Source: Xiphydria camelus (Eukaryota > Arthropoda > Insecta > Hymenoptera > Xiphydriidae). Taken from it: 64,000 nucleotides of DNA. This document shows, piece by piece, positions 34,901 through 46,900 of this stretch (position 1 is its first letter; each line of letters opens with the position of its first letter). The notes beneath the pieces were generated by a model that saw only the letters and a list, made by a program, of their open reading frames with translations, did no database searches and was not told where the DNA came from. The translations under genes were made by a program, and so were the position numbers. The DNA lies in contig OY783192.1 of NCBI GenBank assembly GCA_963678675.1, positions 34,689,250 through 34,753,249 on the forward strand, given 5' to 3'.

Positions 34901-37900
34901 TCTCTCCTTCCTTTATCAATAATACGAGAGCGAAGGAAGAGCGAGGAGGAGGGAGGGCGGACAAGTGCCGCCAAGGGGGCAAACGCTCGACCGGCGATTT
35001 CGTCGAGCGGTTCGCCGGGAACGGTGGCACGTTGGTAATGCCGAGTACTATAGTGACCGCCGGGCAGCGCGTCCGAACCTTGCGGTCGCGGCAAAAACCC
35101 AACGGCATCCTTCCGTCTCTCTTTCGTTTAATATGTACTCCTCATTTTGTGCCCCGTCTCTCCGCGCCGTTCCTTCCTCCCCCTCCTCTCCTCTCGCTCG
35201 AGAAATCTCCGACAAAGGAGGTCGGCGGGCTTTGGGAGACCTAGACTCCACCTCTCCGGCCAGTGTTTCTCCTTCGGTCTCGAGATATACTTACATATTG
35301 TCGCTACAATGCGCGCGAGAGAGAGAGGGGGGGGGGAGAAAGAGAGAAGCGAGGAGAGAGAGAGAGAGTGCAGCACGCCGCGATATACCTGGGTTCTTAC
35401 TCTCCGTTTATGTTTAGACGCAATTGCGTGCATACTCCTTTTCGTATAAATATGTCCTCGCGAGTTTAAACTGTCGGCGAAACGGGTTCTGATATAACGC
35501 AGTTCTGTCGGGGTACGCGGCTACTTTTCGACCGCCGTTTATAAGACCTACGGCCAAGGTCCCCGGAGGAGGTGCCAACGGCGTGTGGGTGCGTGCCCCT
35601 TCCGAAGGAGCCGACAGGTAGACAATGCGAAAAAGTGATCCTGTTATACCGACACGGGGAACCCACTCACTTTGCAGAAACGATCTAGTGCCGGCGTCGC
35701 CCGCTCACCGTCCGCGCGTGTATATATATATATATATATAGGTATAGATTTTATACCCGTAGAGAATATAACATTTTCGAAAAGCCGAAACCTTCAGCTC
35801 ACGGAAATCCGCACGGAACTGGAATAGATGATCAAGGCGACGAAGTAATATTTCAGAAGATTCTAAAAACTTTCTAAGCCTTTGCCCGAGACGTTCCCGT
35901 GACATAAAATACCCCGAAGATATCCCGGGCTCTCCAGCGAGTTCCTCGACCGCTCGACAACGAATCGTAGCCGTGGGTTTTAAAGGGATAAACATGTTAC
36001 AAAAGTGCGCACGAACGTTTTTACAGTCTACCATAATACAAGCAGCGAGTGCATCTCATTCTATCGACTAGCGCAGCCAGTTTTTCCCATGCGGATAGAT
36101 ATATCCCGGTAGAGGAGAAAAACGAGAGACACAGAGCGAGCGTTCTCCGGCGCGGCGCGGCCGCACGCGCGCGCTCTCGACCCGCGGGGCTCCTCCGGCC
36201 GTGCGTCATGCCCACCGGCCCTTCTCCTCGTCCGCGTTAACGCGATACGCGCGCGCGTAGGGGCAGCGCGTACGATATACGCAACCGAGTAACACGATCG
36301 CGATACGACGTCCGTGTATACGACGGCTGACGGACGGACGAGCCGGCGAACGCGACGGGACCGCGGCCCCGCTCGGTTCGGATGCGCTGATTCGTAAATA
36401 CGTAAACAGAGCCGTCGTTAAAACACACTCCGACCCTTTACCGGCGCGGCGAATCGGATCGATATTTCATTCGGCTCGCGCCGAATATTTTCGAGACCTC
36501 GCCTATACGATGTTTCAACCCCCCTCCACTGCGGTAACTGATTAATGAATATATATCGGCAAACACGTGCTGCACGCGCTACGCGTGCAGCTAATTAAGA
36601 GGCCGACATACCAGGCCCACTAGTTTCTCCTGCGGGGCAGCGGTGAGACGAGGTAATGTCAAAACGCTAGAAGGGGGTGGAGCTACGCGAGGTTAGCGAT
36701 GTTGCCGAATGCATGCAGTGTGGACACGGTCCGGTTAGGTTAGGTCTTACGCCGGCCTCAGTGGCGAGAGCATGGCTCGCTCCCGTTTAGACCGGGATAC
36801 CGCGTCGCGCGCGCGTTCCAAGTGTCTCCGGGATTGGCGTACATCATGTCACCAATGCTTCGATAGCGCAACGGTTAAGTTGCCGGGCTGGGAGTCTCGA
36901 TGTCGCGGGTTCAATTCTTGTTGGGACTTTTTTTTTATTAACTTTTTTCATTCGATTACAACCTTTTCTTGTTATAGAAAGTGGTTTACATTATCGAATA
37001 AAATAAGAGTTTCAATTTTTTTCATAGTTTTACGTTATTTTCTTCCTCGTTGAGGTGAACCAATATTATTAGAAAGAACAGTTGGAAGCATCGTTGCATT
37101 TTTTATTCTTACATTTCGTCATGGGAATTTTTGGCTGCCGAAGATTTTATACACGATTTTTTGGATAATAATTGTCGAAAAAACATTTGAAGCACACCGT
37201 ATTTTGACACCATGAACATTTGACGAATGGAACTTTGCCACACGCACATTTACACTTTAAAAGCGTTATGGGAAAGCAAATTTCATTGACATTTTCGAAA
37301 AACGGCCTGGTTGGCAATAATAATGGTTCACCTCAACGAGGAAGAAAAAATAACGTAAAACTATAAAAACAATTGAAACTTTTATTTTATTCGATAATGT
37401 AAACCACTTTCTATAACAAGAAGGGATTGTATAATCGAATGAAAAAAGTTAATAAGAAAAAAAAACCCGACAAGACTTGAACCCGCGACATCGAGACTCC
37501 CAGCCCGGCAACTTAACCGTTGCGCTATCAAAGCATTGGTAACATTGTGCACGCCAATCCCGAAGACACTTGGAACACGCGCGCGACGCTATTCCAAGAA
37601 GTTTTCAAGACAAAATCGATTTGACATCTGCCGGGGTCCCCTTGTGAGATACGCCCTTACGTGATAAGACCGACGATATTCTGCTATTCGTGGCGGAGAC
37701 AAATCTGACAACCCCGCAGTCCGTACGTAGTGAAGACGCTAGATGGAAGCATTACTCGGCTGATAAAAGTAGACGAGTAATAGGTTTGAAATAAAGGTTT
37801 CCTGCAATGGGCTTTCAGAAATCTTTCGTGCAAAAGGTGGTAGTACCTTGTACAAGGTTTATTTTAGGGTCCCATAGAAGAATTCATTTCAATACTTTGA

Positions 37901-40900
37901 TTGTTTCCGCGTTTACAACTTGCAAAATATAGGTATATTTGTGAGGTCGCCGATGGATTACAACAAAGAAATTTATTTATTTTTTTCTATAGGGCCCTAG
38001 ATTTATGTTTTTTAAGTGTGGTGGCGAAAAGTACAAAAGGTTCTTATGCACCATGTTGGAATTATCGCTTTACAGCCGCGACAACTTTTCGGGCGTTTCC
38101 AGACGGGGTGTGTCGGCCTCTTAAAACGCCGCGGCTGTCTACACCCGCTTGGCACGCGATTCCTCGTGCAACGCCAACTTGTTTTCATCCCCCGCGTGCA
38201 TCTGCCCTCGCGGGATACTCGCGCGCCTCTCGCGAATTATATATCACGTAATTGAAATACTTCGATTTTATCGTTTCGCAGTTCTCCGAACCTTTCCCTA
38301 TCGAAAAATACTAAACCGGAAGTCCGAATAAATCAAAAGAATTTCTTCCCAGCGCCAGAAACATTTCCACGTGCGAAACCGTCGCGTTGTTCCACGTTTA
38401 CCAAGGAAATACGTTCGAGCATTTAGCCGAGTTCCATTGCAACGTCCATCGCGACACACGCGCGCGGGTCCCGCCGCGTGCGTGCACACGGGGGTCCGAA
38501 AAGTCCACAATACGGACGCGTCGCGCACCGGCCTATCTCCGACGCACACTTGTTGAACGCGTGGTTTATCTTCGGCCATAGATCACTCAGGGTGTAGCGA
38601 CCACAATCCCTTTCTCCCTCCCCTTCCCGTTGCCATCTACCCGTTCGCCTCCTGTACTGTACTATGGATCTCGCGTAGATACCCAATACACCTCGTCCCG
38701 CACACGTACACCACCCCCCAATGCCGTCGCGGATACTATGTATACGTCGCTGCTGCGGTGGCTCTCGTGTGCGAGGATTCCCGTTAGGACGAGAGTCTGT
38801 GTCCTGCGGGAAGGAGAGCATTCCCCGCGTGGATGAAACGCGCGCGCGCGGTCGCATTTAATCTACATGGATTTATTTATATACCCGCGCAGTTGTATTA
38901 GGAGGTTGCATTGAAAGCCGCTGTTCTCCTATAGATGGCTTTAACTATTATACATATGTATGTCGTCCGCAGCGACTAATACTTCTCGTATCACTGAATT
39001 GTGGACATTTCTCATTAAGATTCAGTCATTAGACTGTCATTTTTGATTAATATAAGTCTATGTCTGTAACGTGAGAAAATGGAACGCGATAAGTTGTTTT
39101 TTCGATATGTACCTACTTCTACGCTACTTTGATTCAAAAAAAGTGCTGCTGCAGCTCATCAATTATTCATGCAAACTTATGCTGAATCTGCTCCATCGGA
39201 AACAGTATGCAGAGAGACTGGTTTCGTCGCTTCAAAAATGGAAACTGTGATGTTCACGACAGACAACGGTCAGGTCTGACAAAGAAGTTCGAAGGTGAAC
39301 AACGGCAAGCTCTTTATTGGAAGAGCTAACCCTACTGAAACGCTCTGAGAATTGGCTCAACAGCTTGAAGTCGATACGAATCTAGATTTCACGACGTCAA
39401 CATGCCACGGGAAAGATTCGAAAAGAAGGAAAGTGGCTGCCACATGAATTGACCGAAAATGCCATTGCTGATCGTCTGAACATCTCGATTTCTTTGCTTG
39501 CAAAGCGCATTGAAAGAAAAGTTTTTTATGGCGTATCGTAACCGGTGATGAGAAATGGATCTATTTCGACAACTCGAAATGCAAAAAGTCATGGGTTCAT
39601 CCTGGCCAACCATCAACGTCGATACCAAAACGAAACATCGACGGTCACAAAACAATGCTTTCAATTTGCTGGAATATGTGAAAAGTGTCGTTTATTACGA
39701 GCTTACGGGCTCTTGAATCCGAATGAAACAATTACCGCCGAACGTTATCAACAACAATTGGAGCATTTAGATGATAATTTGATGCAACATTGGTTGCCGA
39801 GTGGATTAGCTCAAAAAGTAGACAATTCTTTCGTCGCGAAATTCAACTTCCTCCTGAAAAGAGGGAAAAAGTTATAGCTTTTCCGAAGGCAAATACTGCG
39901 ATGAAGGTATTCACACATTTTACAACATGATATTTTTTAAACAAGAAAAAAACAGCGACTTTCAATGCAACCCCCTAATTCTTATTAATGTATGCGTTCG
40001 CAGTGCGTATCTGTCGGGGCATAGGTACTACGAGGACATCGAACAAATGAGGTCTGTCCCGTTGCACATCATCTAACTGTCCCCTCTCTCCACCCTTGCT
40101 GGCTCTCGCCCCTCTTCACGCATCCGCATGAACTCCTCCGCCCCCGTCGTAAATTCACCGCGTCCTTTTATTCGCGCGAGCGGGACTTAAGTAACTAGAT
40201 TCTCGGCGAACCTGGCGGGTGCGCGCCGGCGATGCAACTGACCCCAGCCGAATCCTTCGGCGCGCAGCTGATGCAATTTTGTTCCGCGGGGGATGAGGGA
40301 ATTGCGCGGGATAGCGAGCGACTGTAGGTATATATACGGCCTGAGTTAAGGGTTCCCATAATGGCGGCTTGAATAATAGAGAAGGAGATTTGATGGGGGC
40401 AGGGGGAGGAGTATACGGGAGATCACCTATTTCTGCTCCTTCCTGTCTACTTCTTCTCGTCGATTCATGTTAAATTCATTCCCGATTCCCGCGCGCCGCC
40501 GATGTTTCCTTCTCCGGATGAAAAGTTCCTTCCCCCCTTCATCCCTCTTTGTCTCACGCGCGCGCGCGCGTGGAGAGGAGCGGGGTGGAAATGACGGGGA
40601 ATCGGATGCAGACTACGTAGATGAAACGGGGTTGATACGTCGAATATTGGATGCTTAATTGCAACTTCGTCTTTCGGGTGCGGCGAGTGTAGAAGAATTT
40701 TTTTGGTGAAAATACGAAATATTGCAGAAGGGTCATTCCATGCCAAATCTGTCACTTTTTCGAGTGAAATATCAGCCGATAGTTTTACCGTTAGGTGAGC
40801 AGACAAATGAAATAATATAATGATGACTAACTTCTGGTTATACTCTGTTAAAAATATACCGACTTGGGAATGATTTATAAATATTATTCTTAAAGTGATC

Positions 40901-43900
40901 TTTAAGAATATAACTTGTTTGTAAAGTGACTTTATTTTTGAATAGACAACTGAAAAGAACAAGAATGTGGCTATATGCTCAATTTTGTTCAGATTTTTAA
41001 AAAGTGGCAAGACCCGAAAAACAGGTATTTGAAAAATTATTTCTTATTTTTCTTAAAAAGCTCAAGCCTTTCCGCGTGAGTGTGTAAAAATTTCATTAAG
41101 CTGCGATTTTTCCTTCCAACGCTATAATTTATTGAATCCAATCAACTTGTAAACTTTAGTATTATAACTTAGGTAGGTACCTACATTTTTCAAAATTTCC
41201 AAAAACCGTTTGGCATACGTATTTGTAGTGCAATTGACAACAGTCTTATATCCAAATTTGACGAAAATTGAAATTTTACTCCAAAAAGTGATAGAAGTAA
41301 TTTAGTACCCTCTCTGGACGCTATTACACACTGAGAAAAAAAAAGATTAAAATTTATTCTGTTAGAAGGATAATTTGAGTACGAAAGGTAAAAGAGATCA
41401 AAAATTATCCTTCCAGGGTATAAAATTTAACATTCCTTAGAATAATTTTCGATCCACTTTACCTTTCGTACTCAGATTATCCTTCTAACAGAATAATTTT
41501 TAATCTTTTTTTTTCTCAGTGCATCGAGAATAATTTCGATAGGGGAGCAAGTACTTTGAAAAAGCCGAGTAAATTCCTCCTCGAGTTCCGCAAAGAAAGT
41601 TTGTTCGCCGCGGCGGGCTTGTAAAAATATCTACGGGATAATATCGCGTTCTTTCGCGATTCGGCGTGCGCGTATTTCGTCACTTCGCTCTCTTTGAAGA
41701 GACGGAGATGAGCGACGAGAGAGACTCGGACTCAAAAACGATTTAAGCGGAGGGAATCGTCCTTCTATTTCGATCGGGCGCGATACGGGGCGAGCGCGAG
41801 TTTGAAATATTTCTCTAAAATTCTTGGAGCGTTACGCGTCTCCCCTCCCCCCTATCCTCGTCTCCCGGCATGAAAGAGTTGACAACCCCATAGCCGGACA
41901 TAAATTAGTCGCGGGTTAAAGCCCGGCCTAATCCATCATAAATAACTCCGTGCAGATGCGTGTATATGGATGCGTATGGGGATTCTGTCCCTTAAATTAT
42001 TTCGAAATGATTGTAACTCGCGTATAGCCCCGCCACGAGCGCATCGTCCTCTCTTTCCATCTCGCTTCGTCCCTCTCTCGATTTCTGTCTCGGTTACTGT
42101 CGTGTGCGAGCGTTCGTGTGGGAGAGCGATACCCATGCGCGTATATGCACGGCTTCTAACGATATTCCGAAGTGCAATTCCCTGAGCATTCACGACTTTC
42201 CAGGTTTTATAGTGATAAAGATCGATCGCTTTTGCGATCGTATGGATAGTACGTAATGTACTTATAAACACGTGCCTTACAGCCTCCGCGGTGGAACATC
42301 TGATCGCCGCTGTGTATTCCCACGGATTTCCTTGAGAGAGAATTGCTGGTTGATATATTTCCTCACAGCGGCACGGATATCCAGTTCCTTGTCGCACTTA
42401 GTTGACTGTCACGGAGTACGACACAAAGTAAACTACACCGTTCGTTATTGCAATGTTTACATCGGATCGCGCGGTGTGACTATAGAACGGCGGACATCTT
42501 GGGATTTTTCAAGTGCTGCCACAACACCGGGTACTCGGCTTGTATTGGCGCCCGGCGCCTCACCTGTGTCAGACGATATCGCGCGAAGCGTTACCCGCGA
42601 ATAATACAATCGACTGAAGAGACTCGATTCACTACGACAGGACTGTCTATCGAATTCGTACTATGGAAGTAATGTCACGCGTTGTCGAAGAGAATTTCGG
42701 TTGGTTCGCAAAATTCTCTAAATCGCGACAATAAAACACTCACACCTCACGGATGCTCGACGCGTACTAACGTCGTAAAGAAAATTCCGGGTCAGGTTGT
42801 GTCGCGTTGACCACGTGACCACGATTGATCACGTGGTTAAGATATGTATAATATATGTAGATTTCTACATTCAAACGGCAAATTTTCTCCGACTCTTAGA
42901 AATATGCAAATCGAAGAGAAATGAAATAAATAAAGCAATAAAATAATCTCGGAAAATTCCTCGCTTATCTGACTTCTCCCTGATTCTATCTCTAGCTTAT
43001 TAAAGATTGCGAAAATTCCCTGGCGATTCGAGATTTTCCTAAATTCATTCCTGATCAAGTATCTCCGGTCGACGAAGGTTGTCGGTACCGATAATTCATC
43101 CCCGATCATTTCTTTCGCAAAATTAACCCCTCCTACGTCTACCTATCCCCTCTCCCCAGGAATTTCACCCATCCCGTCGATTCCTCATCCTCGTTGCGGT
43201 TGCCGCTCTCGTCGTCGGAGGGGCGGAACGACGCGACGCGTGTTCCAGGAACATTACGCGATCCTGAGGGGGAGAGACGCGCGGGCCAACGTCGCGCGTA
43301 GCCTAGAAATCCCTACGGGCCTTTAATATTAACGGACAAGTTAGTAGATGCTCCCTGGGATACGCCTCGAGAGCGAACTGTGAGCGGGCGATGCGTTGCG
43401 CCGCGTCGCTGCCGCGTGGGCCATTACGAGTGATGAGGGCTGCAGGTTTACTGCTATGGTGTTTTACACGCACGTGGGGGGTGCTTTTTTATGGGCAGGT
43501 GATTTCCGTTCGGGCCACTCCCGTGACTCATCGACGGCGCGGTGAATAAACGCCCGCGAGTCGATCGAACGTGCAACGCTCAGCGCGCATGCAGTACATT
43601 CGATTCGATTGGCCGGTATATTGCTCGAACTGCAAAAGCGAATTCTCATATCGATACCTTACTTTGAAAACCTCGCAAGTGCAATTTTTGACAAAAATGC
43701 CATTTATAGCTTACTGTGCGTTAAGGTTTAAAATCAGAACACAGTGAGCTATAAATGGCATTTTTGTCAAAAATTGCACTTACAAGGTTTTCAAAGTAAG
43801 GTATCGATATGTTCCATATACACTGAGGAAAAACAAAATGTTATAATATATTCAATTATGTAAATCGACGTTAACCGGTGGGGGAATGCAAAATTACTTG

Positions 43901-46900
43901 CTTCGGCTAATAAATTTGGTTATAGCGACTAACGGTTATTTGAAGGAAACAAGCTGTAATCCATTCAAGTCAATTATTAGTCCAAGTAACTCGATCCGCA
44001 TTCCCCCACCCGCAACAGCTTGTTCAGTTAAATCTACTGCATTTTTTTCTCAGTGTACAGATTGGTTTTTTCATAACAGTTTCTTACTTCACGACGAGAG
44101 GATCGACTTTGTCTCTCTCGTTGTCGGCACATGCTTCGTCAAACGCCGCGTATATCAGAGTCTCACGACGCGCGATATACACGTACAGGAATTAATTTCC
44201 TTCGCAGTGGGACGCGGATGGATAAAGGAAATATTCGTTTCGCCGCGCGCGGTACCCTAGGCATATCCTACGACGATCTATGAGCAATCATCGGATTGCG
44301 AAACGCTCGGAGAGTGACTGGTGGAAAGATCCTCCGGATGAATCGACGAAATCAGTGGTATTCGTCGAGTATCGCGTCACGAGAGGCGTACGATAATTAA
44401 CCGGAGCGCGCCTACGCTTCGACGCGGAGCTTTCTTCTTCTCTCTTTCTCTCTCTCTCTCTCTCTCTTGGCGCTGGGACATTCTCCTCATCTCCCTCATT
44501 ATTCCTGGGTTGGAAAATTCGAAAAAATCCCGCATATCGCGTACCCGTAAGAGCGCTCGGAGGGATCCGTAGGGGGAAAGGGGGGAGAGAGAAAAAGAGA
44601 GAGAGAGAGAGAGAGAGAGCAAAATGAAGCGAAAGGAGCTTATTGCGAGCGAGCGAGAGACGGAGAGATTACGGTAACTGGGGCGAAACGCGAGTCCTCG
44701 ACTTCCCGGTCGGTTCTCAAAAGTCATCGACTTTTTACTCGAGGTTCGCGGGGTAGGAAAAAAAAATGGCGAAACTCGCTAACAAGCTTTCGAGCTTTTT
44801 TCCCCCGTCCAAGAGTTATTTCATTCCTGAAGAACACTTCTCCCTCGGCAGCACGAGAGTGAGAGAGAGAGAGCCGAAGAGAGTCGAGGAGTACACGCAT
44901 GCCTTGCTCGCTCCACATACCGCTCGAGCACCCTCCAGCGCTCCACCCTTCGGTCGCGATACACTCTCGAAAATCCAACCCTTTTTTGCGAAAACCAGCC
45001 AATCGCGGCGTCGTGCGTTGCACGCGTCGTTAGACATTTCTCAACGTGGAAAACCCGTATTAAATTTGTTACACGCTCTAATGCCGGTCCGACGGAAGTT
45101 CGTTCACTCGACAGAGCGCGCAAAGTTGCAATTCAACGTGAATTTTCCGTAACGCAAATCCGCGAAGAAATGAACACTTTACCCGGACTCCTCGCCGAAA
45201 CTAGGACGACTCTCCAAGGGTTGAAGTTTCGATTACCGCAAATATCGCACCGCGCGTCGCTCTCTCTCTCTCTCTCTCTCGCTTCCTCCCACCTTTTCAC
45301 CGAGAGAGGGATGAGACGGCAAACACGAAATCTTTTAACGAGCCGGCAAGAGGCGGTCGTACGGCGTGGGCTCCCCCGGGAACCGGGAGGGGTTACCTCC
45401 TCATTACGAGGCATCGCGATTTCACCTTACAATTTATCCTTTTATTTCGACTTCTGCCATTCCTCTCCCCGCGTGGATACGTACCTACAGCGGCGTGTAT
45501 CCGCGCTAGGAAACCGCGTGCATATAGACGAGATCGGGGCTACAAGCGGGTAAACACACCGACAAACAAGCCGACATTCTGAAAGCCGCGGATTGTTCCG
45601 TGAATTTTGCAGAAGCCATATTCATTTCTGAGATTGGCTTCCGCCCGCGCGCGCGGTTCCTGCGTCCTCTTCGGGCGACGGCCGATGTGCTCGATACCCT
45701 CCTCCTCCTCCTCCTCCTCCATCTCGTCATCCTCTCTGCCGACTGCTCTCTAGACCTCTCCTCCCGCCGGCGCTTTCTCGGCGACCGAGAAGAAAGCCGA
45801 GAAGCGTATTTCCTCCTTTTCTTTTTCCTTCATAACCATTTCCGCGTCCTTTTCCGCTCTGATTTTCCCGGCTCTTTTCCGTTTGCCTTATCCCGTTGCT
45901 CGCGCTCTTATCGTCACTCCGAAATTGCAAAATATGCGAATTCGCGGTGGGGCTTAATTTTCTCGCGTTAAAGAGATCATCGGGTAATCAGCTTCGCTCA
46001 AAAATCCCTGTAGATTTCTTTCGCGATATATTCAGGGTGGCTACTAATTCTGATAAAAAAATTCCCTCGCAATACCGAAAAGTTCTCTGACGAAACTGAG
46101 AGCTACGACGAAAAAAAAAAAAAAAATTTCCACTGAAGAACAAATCGAGGAAACTTAATTAAAAACGTTAATTCGCTACTAATTTTCCCCGACAAATATT
46201 TAATTTCCCTGATGCAATCAAAACTCCCTAAAATTTTCCTCATTTCCCCGATTTTTCAACAAGTCTCCCAGAACTATACAGATCAGCTCGAACGAGCGAG
46301 AAACGAGCTTCGGCTCTGACGCGACGCGAGAGAAAGCCCCGAGCACGTTTGCGGCAATTAAAAGAAAAATCCTTTATCAGCCACCAAACCGCGCGGCTGC
46401 TGTTTATCGCGGACGTGCATCCGCGTTCGCGAGAATCGGCGCGATCCCATTGGTCGGGGCGGGGCTCCGCCCTTATAGCTAACTAACCCTCTTCGCTAAT
46501 TACCGCGTATGTTCCGCGTGTATGTTGCGCGGCCGACGTACACCGCGCGCGGCAACAGCGCGCAGGGGTGGGTTTGCGCGCGCGGATCCATTGTATTGTT
46601 TCTCTCCCGTCATATCCGGAACGAAACACGACACGGAGCTTGTTCGCCACCGGCCATGTTCCGCGCCCTCGTCCCCGCGGCGATTTCCGCGCTCGTCGTT
46701 TCTTCCTTTCCTCGCAGTGCAACCACCCCCACCCCCTACACACTAAGAAAAAAAAAGATTAAAAATTATTCCGTTAGAAGGATAATCTGAGTACGAAAGG
46801 TAAAATAGATCAAAAATCACCCTGACGAAGGTTAAATTTTAAACCCTGGAAGGATTATTTTTTATCTACCTTTTATTTTACCTTTCGTACTCGGATTATC

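Larger units (their letters stand above)
36802..37590. mobile_element. Foldback element with tRNA-like Pol III units at both ends
   Basis: Arms of about 270 bp (36802-37070 and 37322-37590) are close reverse complements, from 'gcgtcgcgcgcgcgttccaag' to 'cttggaacacgcgcgcgacgc'. Each arm holds a tRNA-like unit with box A, box B and a nine-T terminator, pointing inward. The 250-bp centre has a minus-strand open stretch of over 50 codons with clustered cysteines (CKCACGKVPFVKCSWC, then CFKCFF) and a stop. That looks like the zinc-binding tail of a lost transposase or other protein. No class could be assigned. Confidence 0.75.

Noticed and set aside
36732..36743. TTAGG telomere-type repeat
   Set aside because: Only two units; interstitial chance occurrence, no array.
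40465..41010. 181-codon minus-strand open frame in Wnt intron 1
   Set aside because: AT-rich hydrophobic first half, then a low-complexity tail; no start context, splice partner or recognisable domain.
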